A stretch of 64,000 nucleotides of DNA from Clavibacter sp. B3I6 (GTDB taxonomy: Bacteria; Actinomycetota; Actinomycetes; Actinomycetales; Microbacteriaceae): positions 744,001 to 808,000 of the forward strand of contig NZ_JAUSYL010000001.1 of the NCBI RefSeq assembly GCF_030816895.1. The letters are read 5' to 3'. Positions 1 through 8,782 of this stretch are shown one piece after another. The notes under the pieces are model-generated. The model searched no databases, was not told where the DNA came from, and worked only from the letters and a program-made list of their open reading frames with translations. Both the position numbers and the translations under genes were made by a program. How positions within the stretch are numbered: position 1 is the first letter of the stretch; every line of letters starts with the position of its first letter.

Positions 1-2520
1 CGACGCCAGCAGCTCGTGCCGCGGGACCACGCGCACGGTGTAGCCGAAGGGACCGGCGCTCGCGAGCGGGACGGTGCCGACGTACTCCTGCTGTCCGCCG
101 GATCCGCCGACGGGAGCGAGCGCGTGGCGCACGACGTCCGTGAGCACGTCGCCCTCGCCCGTCCGCCCGTGGACGACCTCGACCGTGACGTCGTCGACGT
201 CGAGCCCGCCGAGCGCGATCCAGGCGCGGACCCGCAGCTCGTCGCCCACCTGCGCCTGCTGCGCGACGCCCTCCGACTCGACGTGCGCGACCTGCACGGA
301 CGGCCAGGCCGCCGCCACGCGTCCCCGCCACGCGGCGAGCTCCCGGGCCCGCGCGTGGTCGTCAGCCGCGACGATCCGCTGCGCCCGGCCCGCCGGCACG
401 TACAGCCGCTCGACGTACTCGCGCACCATGCGGTCGGCGCTGAGCTCGGGCGAGAGCGTCCGGAGCGTGTGCCGGATGTCGTGCACCCAGCCCGTAGGCA
501 CCCCGTCGGCGTCGCGCTCGTAGAAGCGCGGCGCGATGCGGTTCTCGATGAGGTCGTAGAGCGCCGTCGCCTCCATCGCGTCGCGCTCGGCGCCGTCATG
601 GGCCCGGTCGGCGGAGGGGATCGCCCAGCCGTTGACGCCGTCGTAGTACTCGTCCCACCAGCCGTCGAGGATCGACAGGTTGAGCGCGCCGTTGAGCGCC
701 GCCTTCATGCCGGACGTGCCGCAGGCCTCGAGCGGCCGCAGCGGGTTGTTGAGCCACACGTCGGTGCCCGGGTAGAGCAGCTGCGCCATGCCGATGTCGT
801 AGTCGGGCAGGAACACGAGCCGGCCGCGGATCTCCGGCTCGCCCGCGAACCGCACGAGCTCCTGGATGAGGCGCTTGCCCTCGTCGTCCGCCGGGTGCGA
901 CTTGCCCGCGACGACGATCTGCACGGGCCGGTCCGGGTCGGTGAGGATCCGGCGGAGGCGCTCCCGGTCGTGGAGCATGAGGGTCAGGCGCTTGTACGTG
1001 GGCACGCGGCGGGCGAAGCCGATGGTGAGCACCTCGGGGTCGAGCACGTCCTCCAGCCACGCCGGCTCGACCGCGCCCGGGTTCTGCTCGCGCCAGGCGC
1101 GCGTGACGCGCCGTCGGGCGTCGGCGACGAGCTGGCGGCGCATGCGCCCGCGCACGTCCCACAGGTCGCCGTCCGTCACCGTGGGATCCGACCAGTCGGC
1201 CTCGGTGGTGTCCCACGTGCCGAGCCGCTCGCGGGCGAGCGACATGAGCATCGGATCCGTCCACGTGGGCGCGTGGACGCCGTTGGTGACGCTCGTGATC
1301 GGCACCTCCTCGGTGTCGAAGCCCGGCCAGAGGCCCGAGAACATGCCCCGGCTGACCTCGCCGTGCAGCTGCGAGACGCCGTTGGCGCGCTGCGCCAGGC
1401 GGAGGCCCATGAGCGCCATGTTGAACACGCCCGGGTCGCCGCCGTCGTGCGCCTCCGCGCCGAGCTCCAGGACCCGGTCGGCGGGCACGCCCGGCAGGAG
1501 CGCGTCCGTCACGTGCGCGCGGACGAGCCCGACGTCGAACCTGTCGATGCCCGCGGGCACCGGCGTGTGCGTCGTGAAGACCGTGCCGGCGCGCACCACC
1601 TGCAGCGCCTCGTCGAAGTCCAGGCCGTCGGCCATGAGAGCCTGGACCCGCTCGAGCCCGAGGAAGCCCGCGTGGCCCTCGTTGGTGTGGAACACGCGCG
1701 GCACCGGGGATCCGGTGACGCGGGAGTGCGCCGCGATGGCGCGGACCCCGCCGATGCCGAGCAGCAGCTCCTGGTGCAGCCGGTGCTCGCCGCCGCCGCC
1801 GTAGAGGCGGTCGGTGACGCCGCGGAGGTCGTCGTCGTTCTCGGGCACGTCCGTGTCGAGGAGCAGCAGCGGGATCCGCCCGACCCGCGCGGTCCAGACG
1901 CGCGCGTGCAGCGTGCGGCCGGCGGGCAGGCCCAGTTCGACGTGCACGGGCGCGCCGTCGGCGTCGCGCAGCACCTGGAGCGGCAGGCCGTCGGGGTCGA
2001 AGACGGGGTACGTCTCCTGCTGCCAGCCGTCGGAGGAGATCCCCTGGCGGAAGTAGCCGGAGCGGTAGAAGAGGCCGACGCCCACGAGCGGGACGCCGAG
2101 GTCGGAGGCGCTCTTCAGGTGGTCGCCCGCGAGGATGCCGAGGCCCCCCGAGTACTGCGGCAGCGCGGCGGCGATCCCGAACTCGGGCGAGAAGTAGCCG
2201 ATCGCCTCGGGCACGTCCCCCTCGAGGGACTGGTACCAGCGGGGCTCCCGCACGTAGGCGCGGAGGTCGGCGCGCTGCTCCTCCGCCCACGCGACGAAGC
2301 CCGCATCGGCGGCGAGCTCGCGGAGCCGGTCCTGGTCGACGGCGCCGAGCAGCGCGACGGGATCGTGTCCGGTCCCCTCCCAGAGCTCCGGGCTCACGTG
2401 CGCGAACACGCGGCGGGTGGGCTCGTACCAGGACCACCTCAGGTTGCCGGCGAGCTCGTCCAGGGCGGACAGCTCCTCCGGGAGGACGGCGCGGACGGTG
2501 AACCTGCGGATGGCCTTCAC
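1..2520 (-). CDS. glgP: alpha-glucan (glycogen/maltodextrin) phosphorylase, 3' end cut by window
   Basis: GT35 family enzyme that releases glucose-1-phosphate from alpha-1,4-glucans, using pyridoxal phosphate. 840 codons are visible; the family is about 850, so only the extreme C-terminus is missing. The N-terminus (LRWSWYEPTRRVF) is the DUF3417 type found in the short bacterial maltodextrin phosphorylases. GTSGMKAALNG carries the PLP lysine at about residue 606. The GTG start at 2520 is preceded by AGGGAG at good spacing. It is divergent from glgE-glgB, which fits a regulated glucan locus. The cytoplasmic role is inferred from the family. Confidence 0.95.
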   Translation of the reverse strand, partial: MKAIRRFTVRAVLPEELSALDELAGNLRWSWYEPTRRVFAHVSPELWEGTGHDPVALLGAVDQDRLRELAADAGFVAWAEEQRADLRAYVREPRWYQSLEGDVPEAIGYFSPEFGIAAALPQYSGGLGILAGDHLKSASDLGVPLVGVGLFYRSGYFRQGISSDGWQQETYPVFDPDGLPLQVLRDADGAPVHVELGLPAGRTLHARVWTARVGRIPLLLLDTDVPENDDDLRGVTDRLYGGGGEHRLHQELLLGIGGVRAIAAHSRVTGSPVPRVFHTNEGHAGFLGLERVQALMADGLDFDEALQVVRAGTVFTTHTPVPAGIDRFDVGLVRAHVTDALLPGVPADRVLELGAEAHDGGDPGVFNMALMGLRLAQRANGVSQLHGEVSRGMFSGLWPGFDTEEVPITSVTNGVHAPTWTDPMLMSLARERLGTWDTTEADWSDPTVTDGDLWDVRGRMRRQLVADARRRVTRAWREQNPGAVEPAWLEDVLDPEVLTIGFARRVPTYKRLTLMLHDRERLRRILTDPDRPVQIVVAGKSHPADDEGKRLIQELVRFAGEPEIRGRLVFLPDYDIGMAQLLYPGTDVWLNNPLRPLEACGTSGMKAALNGALNLSILDGWWDEYYDGVNGWAIPSADRAHDGAERDAMEATALYDLIENRIAPRFYERDADGVPTGWVHDIRHTLRTLSPELSADRMVREYVERLYVPAGRAQRIVAADDHARARELAAWRGRVAAAWPSVQVAHVESEGVAQQAQVGDELRVRAWIALGGLDVDDVTVEVVHGRTGEGDVLTDVVRHALAPVGGSGGQQEYVGTVPLASAGPFGYTVRVVPRHELLAS

Positions 2521-2572
2521 GGGACTCCCTCGGACCGGAATGCGGCGGGCGGACCCGCGCGGATGCGACCCG

Positions 2573-2578
2573 AGCCTA
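2573..2578 (-). promoter_or_regulatory. glgP -10 element
   Basis: TAGGCT on the minus strand, about 52 nt before the glgP start, leaving room for a short leader with the AGGGAG ribosome site. No clear -35 was seen. Confidence 0.4.
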
Positions 2579-2713
2579 GGGGCGCGGGGTGCGCGGCACC
2601 AGGGCCCTGGAGCCGGACGGCATCCGGCCGGACAGGCGGCGTCGGACGGGCGGCGGTCGTCCGAACGGCGTCCGTCGCCGCCGCGTCGAGCGACAGCCGC
2701 CGGGCGCACGGGC

Positions 2714-2719
2714 TACGGT
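2714..2719 (+). promoter_or_regulatory. glgE -10 element (leaderless)
   Basis: TACGGT lies exactly 6 nt before the glgE GTG, and no ribosome binding site precedes the start. The spacing predicts that transcription begins at the start codon itself. Confidence 0.55.
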
Positions 2720-2725
2720 CGAACA

Positions 2726-5116
2726 GTGACCACACCCCAGGACGGACCCGATCCCCTCCCCCGCCCGGTGCGCGGCCGTGCAGCCCGCAAGCTCGCCAAG
2801 GCCCAGAAGCTCCAGGACGCCCAGAAGCCGCCCGAGCCGCGGCCCCCGCTGATCCCCGAGGCCCCCGCGCAGGAGGCGCCGGCACCCCAGGCGCCCGCCG
2901 CGCCTCAGCCGCCCGTGGCCCAGCCGCCCGTGGCGCAGCCCGCCGCGCCGGAGGCGGCTGCCAGCCCCGCGGCCCCGCCCGCCCCGCGCCATGCCGCGCC
3001 GGACGCCGAGGTCGACGCGAAGCCGGCCGTCGTCGAGCACGCCGCCCCTGCCGTGCACGCGGCCGCGCCCGACGGGGCCGCCCCGTCGTCCGCCGCGGAC
3101 GACGACTACCTGCCCGTCATCGGCCGCATCCCGATCCTGTCGCTCACCCCGCAGATCGAGGACGACCTCTGGCCCGCCAAGAGCTTCGTCCACGACGTCG
3201 TGCCCTTCGGCGCCACCGTCTTCCGCGAGGGCCACGACCTCATCGGCGCCGACGTCGAGCTGACCGACCCGTCGGGCGCCGTCACGTCGCACCGCATGGC
3301 GCTCGACCTGACGAAGCCCGGCCTCGACCGCTGGACCACCGCGGTCCAGCTCGAGACGCAGGGCGTCTGGACCTGGCGCGTCAGCGCGTGGTCCGACGAC
3401 TTCGGCACGTGGCTGCACAACGCCGAGATCAAGGTCCCCGCGGGCCTCGACGTCGACGTGATGCTGGCCCTCGGCGCCGAGGTGCTCGAGCGCGCCGCCG
3501 CCGACGACGCCCGCGGCGACGACGACCGGAGCGTGCTCCGCGCGGCCCTCGCGGGCCTCGCCGACACCGCCGGCACCGCCGAGGAGCGCCTCGCCGCCGC
3601 CACCTCCCCCGAGGTGCTCGCCGCGATCGAGCGCGTGCCCGTCCGCAGCCTGGTGACCCCCTCGCCCGAGCGCACCATCGTCGTCGAGCGCGAGCGCGCG
3701 GCCGTCGGCTCCTGGTACGAGTTCTTCCCCCGCTCCGAGGGCGCCGTCGAGCACGAGGACGGCTCCTGGACGAGCGGCACGTTCGCCACCGCCGCCCGCC
3801 GCCTCCCCGCCATCCGCGACATGGGCTTCGACGTCGTCTACATCCCGCCGGTGCACCCGATCGGCCGCACCAACCGCAAGGGCCCGAACAACACGCTCAC
3901 CGCGGGACCCCACGACCCGGGTTCGCCGTACGGCATCGGCTCCGAGGACGGCGGGCACGACTCCGTCCACCCCGAGCTCGGCACCGTCGCCGACTTCCGC
4001 GAGTTCGTCCGCGCGGTCGCCGACCACGGCATGGAGCTCGCGATCGACATCGCGCTGCAGGCCTCGCCCGACCACCCGTGGGTCACCACGCACCCGGAGC
4101 TCTTCACGACGCTCCCCGACGGGTCCATCGCCTTCGCCGAGAACCCGCCGAAGAAGTACCAGGACATCTACCCGCTGAACTTCGACAACGACCCCGAAGG
4201 CAGCTACCGGGAGATGCTCCGCGTCATGCGGGTGTGGCTCGGCCTCGGCGTCAAGATCTTCCGCGTCGACAACCCGCACACCAAGCCGCTCGTGTTCTGG
4301 GAGCGCCTCATCCGCCAGGTGATGCGCGACGAGCCCGACGCGATCTTCCTCAGCGAGGCGTTCACCCGCCCCGCGATGATGCGCACGCTCGCCAAGATCG
4401 GCTTCCAGCAGTCGTACACGTACTTCACCTGGCGGAACACGAAGAAGGAGCTCGAGGAGTACCTCACCGAGGTCAGCCACGAGACGAGCGACTACCTGCG
4501 CCCGAACTTCTTCGCGAACACGCACGACATCCTCACGCCCTACCTGCAGTTCGGCGGGCGGGCCGCGTACCGGATCCGGGCCGCCATCGCCGCGACCGCG
4601 TCGCCGTCGTGGGGCATCTACTCGGGCTACGAGCTGATCGAGAACGTCGCGCGCCCCGGCGCCGAGGAGAACATCGACAACGAGAAGTACGAGTACAAGC
4701 CGCGCGACTGGGCCCGCCAGGAGGAGCTCGGCGGATCCATCGCGCCGGAGATCACGCGCCTCAACGAGATCCGCCGCCAGCACCCCGCGCTCCGCCAGCT
4801 GCGGAACCTCGACGTGCACTGGAGCGACGACGACTCGATCCTCGTGTACTCCAAGCACCTCGCGGCCGAGCACACCGGCACGGGCGAGGCCGACACGATC
4901 CTCGTGGTCGCGAACGTCGACCCGCACTCCGCGCGCGAGACGCAGGTGTACATCGATCCCACGCGCTTCGGCCTCGCCGAGGACGCCGTGTTCGAGGTCG
5001 AGGACCTCCTCACGGGCGACGTCTACACCTGGTCCACCTCCAACTTCGTCCGGCTCGACGCGTTCACGCACCCCGTGCACGTGTTCCGGGTGCACCCGAC
5101 CGCATCGAAGGGATGA
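2726..5116 (+). CDS. glgE: alpha-1,4-glucan:maltose-1-phosphate maltosyltransferase
   Basis: GH13_3 enzyme that adds maltose units from maltose-1-phosphate to alpha-1,4-glucans (GlgE pathway). 796 aa. Residues 1 to about 130 form a Pro/Ala-rich, partly Lys/Arg-rich extension; the GlgE core starts near VIGRIPILSLTPQ. FRVDNPHTKP holds the nucleophile Asp (about 515) and FLSEAFTRP the acid/base Glu (about 544). The GTG start is chosen because a -10 hexamer sits 6 nt upstream and the upstream open frame has no homology-like sequence. The stop precedes the glgB start by 5 nt. The maltose-1-phosphate-producing genes (treS/pep2 or glgM) are not in the window. Confidence 0.95.
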   Translation: MTTPQDGPDPLPRPVRGRAARKLAKAQKLQDAQKPPEPRPPLIPEAPAQEAPAPQAPAAPQPPVAQPPVAQPAAPEAAASPAAPPAPRHAAPDAEVDAKPAVVEHAAPAVHAAAPDGAAPSSAADDDYLPVIGRIPILSLTPQIEDDLWPAKSFVHDVVPFGATVFREGHDLIGADVELTDPSGAVTSHRMALDLTKPGLDRWTTAVQLETQGVWTWRVSAWSDDFGTWLHNAEIKVPAGLDVDVMLALGAEVLERAAADDARGDDDRSVLRAALAGLADTAGTAEERLAAATSPEVLAAIERVPVRSLVTPSPERTIVVERERAAVGSWYEFFPRSEGAVEHEDGSWTSGTFATAARRLPAIRDMGFDVVYIPPVHPIGRTNRKGPNNTLTAGPHDPGSPYGIGSEDGGHDSVHPELGTVADFREFVRAVADHGMELAIDIALQASPDHPWVTTHPELFTTLPDGSIAFAENPPKKYQDIYPLNFDNDPEGSYREMLRVMRVWLGLGVKIFRVDNPHTKPLVFWERLIRQVMRDEPDAIFLSEAFTRPAMMRTLAKIGFQQSYTYFTWRNTKKELEEYLTEVSHETSDYLRPNFFANTHDILTPYLQFGGRAAYRIRAAIAATASPSWGIYSGYELIENVARPGAEENIDNEKYEYKPRDWARQEELGGSIAPEITRLNEIRRQHPALRQLRNLDVHWSDDDSILVYSKHLAAEHTGTGEADTILVVANVDPHSARETQVYIDPTRFGLAEDAVFEVEDLLTGDVYTWSTSNFVRLDAFTHPVHVFRVHPTASKG

Positions 5117-5121
5117 CGGAC

Positions 5122-7710
5122 ATGACCGACACCACCCCCCAGCAGGACCCCCGCGACGACATCGCCGCGGACACCCGGGACGGCGCCGACGTGGTCGTGC
5201 CGCCCGCCGCCGAGGCCCGCCCCGAGGCCGGCGCCGACGTCGTCGTGACCCCGGCCGGGGATCCGTCCCCGGAGGCCGACGCGCCCGCCCGCTCCGACGA
5301 CCCCGTCCGCCTCCCCGAGGTGGCCGACCACGACCTGCGCGCCGTCGCCGAGGGCGTCCACTCGGGCCCGCACGCGATCCTCGGCCAGCACCCCGTCGCG
5401 ATCGACGGCGTGAGCGACGACCTCGTCGTCGTCCGGGCGCTGCGCCCGCTCGCCGACGGCGTCACCGTGATCCTCTCCACCGGCGCCCGCGTCGAGCTCG
5501 CCCACCTCGGTCACGGCGTCTGGCAGGGCGCGCACGTGCTCGGCCTGCAGGACTACCAGGTGGAGGCGCGCTACGGCGACGGCGGCACCTGGACCGCCGA
5601 GGACCCCTACCGATTCCTCCCCACCGTCGGCGACCTCGACCTCTACCTCTTCGGCGAGGGCCGCCACGAGCGCCTGTGGGACGTCCTCGGCGCCCAGCAC
5701 CGCGAGCACTGGGGCGTCGCGCGCACCTACGTGGGCGTCTCCTTCGCCGTGTGGGCGCCGCATGCGCGGGCCGTCCGCGTCATCGGCGGCTTCAACGGCT
5801 GGTACGGCGTGCAGCACGCGATGCGCCGCCTCGACGCGAACGGCGTCTGGGAGCTGTTCGTCCCGGGCGTCGAGCCCGGCGTCTCGTACAAGTTCGAGAT
5901 CCTCACGCAGGACGGCCGCTGGATCGAGAAGGCGGACCCCATGGCCCGCATGACCGAGGTCCCGCCCGCGACCGCGTCGCGCGTCGAGACGAGCGACCAC
6001 ACGTGGGACGACGGCGCGTGGCTCGAGCAGCGCGCGGCCCGCGACCCGCACGACTCCCCCATGAGCGTCTACGAGATGCACCTGGGATCCTGGCGGCCCG
6101 GCCTCGGCTACCGCGAGGTCGCCGGCGAGCTCGTCGCCTACCTGCAGGAGCTGGCGTACACCCACGTCGAGTTCCTGCCGCTCGCCGAGCACCCCTTCGG
6201 CGGCTCGTGGGGCTACCAGGTGTCCGGCTACTACGCGCCCACCTCGCGCTTCGGCAGCCCGGACGACCTCAAGCACCTCATCGACACGCTGCACCAGGCC
6301 GGCATCGGCGTCATCGTCGACTGGGTCCCCGCCCACTTCCCCAAGGACGTGTTCGCGCTCGCGCAGTTCGACGGCCAGCCGCTCTACGAGCACACCGACC
6401 CGCGCCGCGGCGAGCAGCAGGACTGGGGCACCCTGGTCTTCGACTTCGGCCACTCGCAGGTCCGCAACTTCCTCGTCGCGAACGCCCTGTACTGGTTCGA
6501 GGAGTTCCACATCGACGGCCTCCGGGTCGACGCCGTGGCCTCGATGCTCTACCTCGACTACTCGCGCGAGGAGGGCCAGTGGCTGCCGAACGTCCACGGC
6601 GGCCGCGAGAACCTCGAGGCGATCAGCTTCCTGCAGGAGGTCAACGCCACGGCGTACCGCACCCACCCCGGCATCGTGATGATCGCGGAGGAGTCCACGA
6701 GCTTCCCCGGCGTCACGCGCCCCACGAGCGAGGGCGGCCTCGGCTTCGGCCTGAAGTGGAACATGGGCTGGATGCACGACACGCTCGACTACTCGGCCGT
6801 CGACCCCATGTACCGCGCCTACCACCACGGCCAGATCACCTTCTCGATGGTCTACGCGTACACGGAGAACTTCCTCCTCCCCATCAGCCACGACGAGGTC
6901 GTGCACGGGAAGGGCTCGCTCGTCGGCAAGATGCCGGGCGACCACTGGCAGAAGCTCGCCAACGTCCGCGCCTACCTGTCGTTCATGTGGTCGCACCCGG
7001 GCAAGCAGCTGCTGTTCATGGGTCAGGAGTTCGGGCAGCCGTCCGAGTGGAGCGAGGAGCGCGGACTCGACTGGTGGATCCTCGACCAGCCCGTGCACCG
7101 CGCCCTCTTCGACCTCGTGGGCGCCCTCAACCGCACTTACGTCGACACGCCCGCCCTCTGGGCCCTCGACAACGATCCGGCGGGCTTCGAGTGGATCGAC
7201 GCCGGGGACGCGGCGCAGAACGTCCTCGCGTTCCTCCGCCGCGACCGCGAGGGCAACCAGGTCGCCGTCGTGCACAACTTCTCCGGCGCGCCCATCTCGG
7301 GCTACCGGCTGGGGCTGCCGCAGGCGGGCGTGTGGGAGGAGATCCTCAACACCGACGCCGAGCAGTTCGGCGGATCGGGCGTGGGCAACCTCGGCGCCGT
7401 GCACGCGGGCGACGAGGGCTGGCACGGGCGTCCCGCCTCCGCGGAGCTCACGCTCCCGCCGCTCGCCGGCCTCTGGCTGCGTCTGCGCCAGGACCCGGCC
7501 GACCTCACGCCCGTCGAGGCTCCCGCGCACGCGGCACCGGATGCGGACGAGTCGCGCGTCGACGGAACGCCGTTCGGCGACGCCACCGACGCGGCCGACG
7601 TGCCCGTCCTGCCGCAGTCCGCGGAGGCGCAGCCGCCCGTCGAGGGCCTGTCGGCGACGGACGACGCCCTGGCCTCGGACGACGGCACCCCGCGGGTGCC
7701 GACGGTCTGA
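5122..7710 (+). CDS. glgB: 1,4-alpha-glucan branching enzyme
   Basis: GH13_9 enzyme that makes alpha-1,6 branches in glycogen-like glucan; it works on the product of the adjacent glgE. 862 aa. It has an acidic, low-complexity N-terminus (about 60 aa), then two beta-sandwich domains, the catalytic barrel (DGLRVDAVASM with nucleophile Asp about 470; MIAEEST with Glu about 523; ISHDEVVHGKGSL) and an acidic C-terminal tail of about 60 aa not typical of the family. ATG 5122 is preferred over ATG 5113 because AAGGGA lies 8 nt before it; 5113 would overlap the glgE stop as ATGA. Confidence 0.95.
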   Translation: MTDTTPQQDPRDDIAADTRDGADVVVPPAAEARPEAGADVVVTPAGDPSPEADAPARSDDPVRLPEVADHDLRAVAEGVHSGPHAILGQHPVAIDGVSDDLVVVRALRPLADGVTVILSTGARVELAHLGHGVWQGAHVLGLQDYQVEARYGDGGTWTAEDPYRFLPTVGDLDLYLFGEGRHERLWDVLGAQHREHWGVARTYVGVSFAVWAPHARAVRVIGGFNGWYGVQHAMRRLDANGVWELFVPGVEPGVSYKFEILTQDGRWIEKADPMARMTEVPPATASRVETSDHTWDDGAWLEQRAARDPHDSPMSVYEMHLGSWRPGLGYREVAGELVAYLQELAYTHVEFLPLAEHPFGGSWGYQVSGYYAPTSRFGSPDDLKHLIDTLHQAGIGVIVDWVPAHFPKDVFALAQFDGQPLYEHTDPRRGEQQDWGTLVFDFGHSQVRNFLVANALYWFEEFHIDGLRVDAVASMLYLDYSREEGQWLPNVHGGRENLEAISFLQEVNATAYRTHPGIVMIAEESTSFPGVTRPTSEGGLGFGLKWNMGWMHDTLDYSAVDPMYRAYHHGQITFSMVYAYTENFLLPISHDEVVHGKGSLVGKMPGDHWQKLANVRAYLSFMWSHPGKQLLFMGQEFGQPSEWSEERGLDWWILDQPVHRALFDLVGALNRTYVDTPALWALDNDPAGFEWIDAGDAAQNVLAFLRRDREGNQVAVVHNFSGAPISGYRLGLPQAGVWEEILNTDAEQFGGSGVGNLGAVHAGDEGWHGRPASAELTLPPLAGLWLRLRQDPADLTPVEAPAHAAPDADESRVDGTPFGDATDAADVPVLPQSAEAQPPVEGLSATDDALASDDGTPRVPTV

Positions 7711-7725
7711 CCGACCGCGACCGCG

Positions 7726-7773
7726 GACGACGACGGCGCCGCATCCCCTCGGGGGTGCGGCGCCGTCGTCGTC
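7726..7773. terminator. bidirectional terminator between glgB and the convergent thioredoxin gene
   Basis: Perfect 18-bp inverted repeat (7726-7743 with 7756-7773). The 12-nt loop is itself C4/G5 complementary. It lies between the convergent stops at 7710 and 7790. Confidence 0.85.
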
Positions 7774-7789
7774 GGTCGTGCGGGGGGCG

Positions 7790-8782
7790 TCAGTAGAGCA
7801 GGCGCGTGAGGCGGCGTCGTGCCACGGCCACCCGCGGGTCCTCGAGCCCCACGACCTCGAAGTGCTCGAGGAGGCGCTGGCGCACGGCCTCGCGACCCTC
7901 GGCGTCGAGGCCCGGGAAGAGCGTCAGGAGCCGGTCGAACGCGTCCTCGACGTGCCCGCCGGAGAGGTCGAGGTCGGCGACGAGGAGCTGCGCGTCGACG
8001 TCGTCCGGCGCGGCCGCAGCAGCGCCGCGGATCTCGTCCGCAGCCGTCCCGTCGAGCCGGTGCAGGAGGCTGACCTGCGCGAGCCCCGCGACCGCGAGGG
8101 CGTCGCGCGGGTTCTGCGCGATCGCGGTGCGGTACTCCGCGGCGGCGGCGGCGTAGTCGCCCTGCTCGATTAACGCGTAGGCCTCGGCGTGGTGCGGCGG
8201 CAGCGGCTCCTCCACCGGGGCGGCGGGGGCGGCGGATCCCTCGGGCGCGACGGCCGTGCCGGTGACGCCGTTCTGCTGCGCGAGCTCCAGCACCTGCTGG
8301 ATGACGTCGCGCACCTGGTCCTCGGGGATCACGCCGGCGAAGAGGCCGACGGGCCGTCCGCCGATGAGGGCCGCGACCGTGGGCACCGTCTGCGCCTGGA
8401 ACGCCTGGCCGAGCTGCGGGCTCTGGTCGACGTCGATGCGCACGAGGAGCACGCGGCCGGCCTGCTCGGTGACGACGCGCTCGAGCACGGGTGACAGCTC
8501 GCGGCTCGAGGCGAGGCCGGTCGAGACCAGCTCCACGATGACCGGCACGATGCCGGAGATGTCCAGGAACTGCGTGAAGGTCGCGTCGTCCGCGGCCAGC
8601 ACGAGACCGGGGACGTCGACGGTCTGCGGGGCGCCGGTCGCACCCGCCGGACCCGTCGGGGCGCCGGCCGCCGGGGCACCGGGAGCACCGGCCGCTGCAG
8701 CCGGGGCCTGCGCGCGGTTCACGAGCGAGGACAGGTCGACGGCGCCGCGGAGGCTCGCGGCGGAGGGGGGCACGTTCGTCAT
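7790..8782 (-). CDS. thioredoxin-fold / TPR protein lacking the CxxC active site (YbbN-like)
   Basis: 330 aa: an Ala/Pro-rich N-terminus (1-55), a thioredoxin fold (about 60-170; VRIDVDQSPQLGQAFQAQTVPTVA is interrupted here as VDQSPQLGQAFQ then TVPTVAALIGG), then TPR-like helices (about 200-330). Where thioredoxins have WCGPC this protein has VSTGLASS (residues 86-93), so it cannot act as a disulfide reductase. E. coli YbbN/CnoX and actinobacterial relatives are chaperone/holdase types, and a similar role is inferred. Its ATG overlaps the stop of the upstream membrane gene as ATGA, so the two are translationally coupled. Confidence 0.85.
   Translation of the reverse strand: MTNVPPSAASLRGAVDLSSLVNRAQAPAAAAGAPGAPAAGAPTGPAGATGAPQTVDVPGLVLAADDATFTQFLDISGIVPVIVELVSTGLASSRELSPVLERVVTEQAGRVLLVRIDVDQSPQLGQAFQAQTVPTVAALIGGRPVGLFAGVIPEDQVRDVIQQVLELAQQNGVTGTAVAPEGSAAPAAPVEEPLPPHHAEAYALIEQGDYAAAAAEYRTAIAQNPRDALAVAGLAQVSLLHRLDGTAADEIRGAAAAAPDDVDAQLLVADLDLSGGHVEDAFDRLLTLFPGLDAEGREAVRQRLLEHFEVVGLEDPRVAVARRRLTRLLY

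Noticed and set aside
596..2437. 613-aa minus-strand frame
   Set aside because: Off-frame of glgP, made of Arg/Pro/Ala low-complexity translation typical of GC-rich shadows.
16..5100. Very long plus-strand open frame ahead of glgB
   Set aside because: It is the antisense shadow of glgP and an off-frame of glgE; only the part from 5122 has branching-enzyme sequence.
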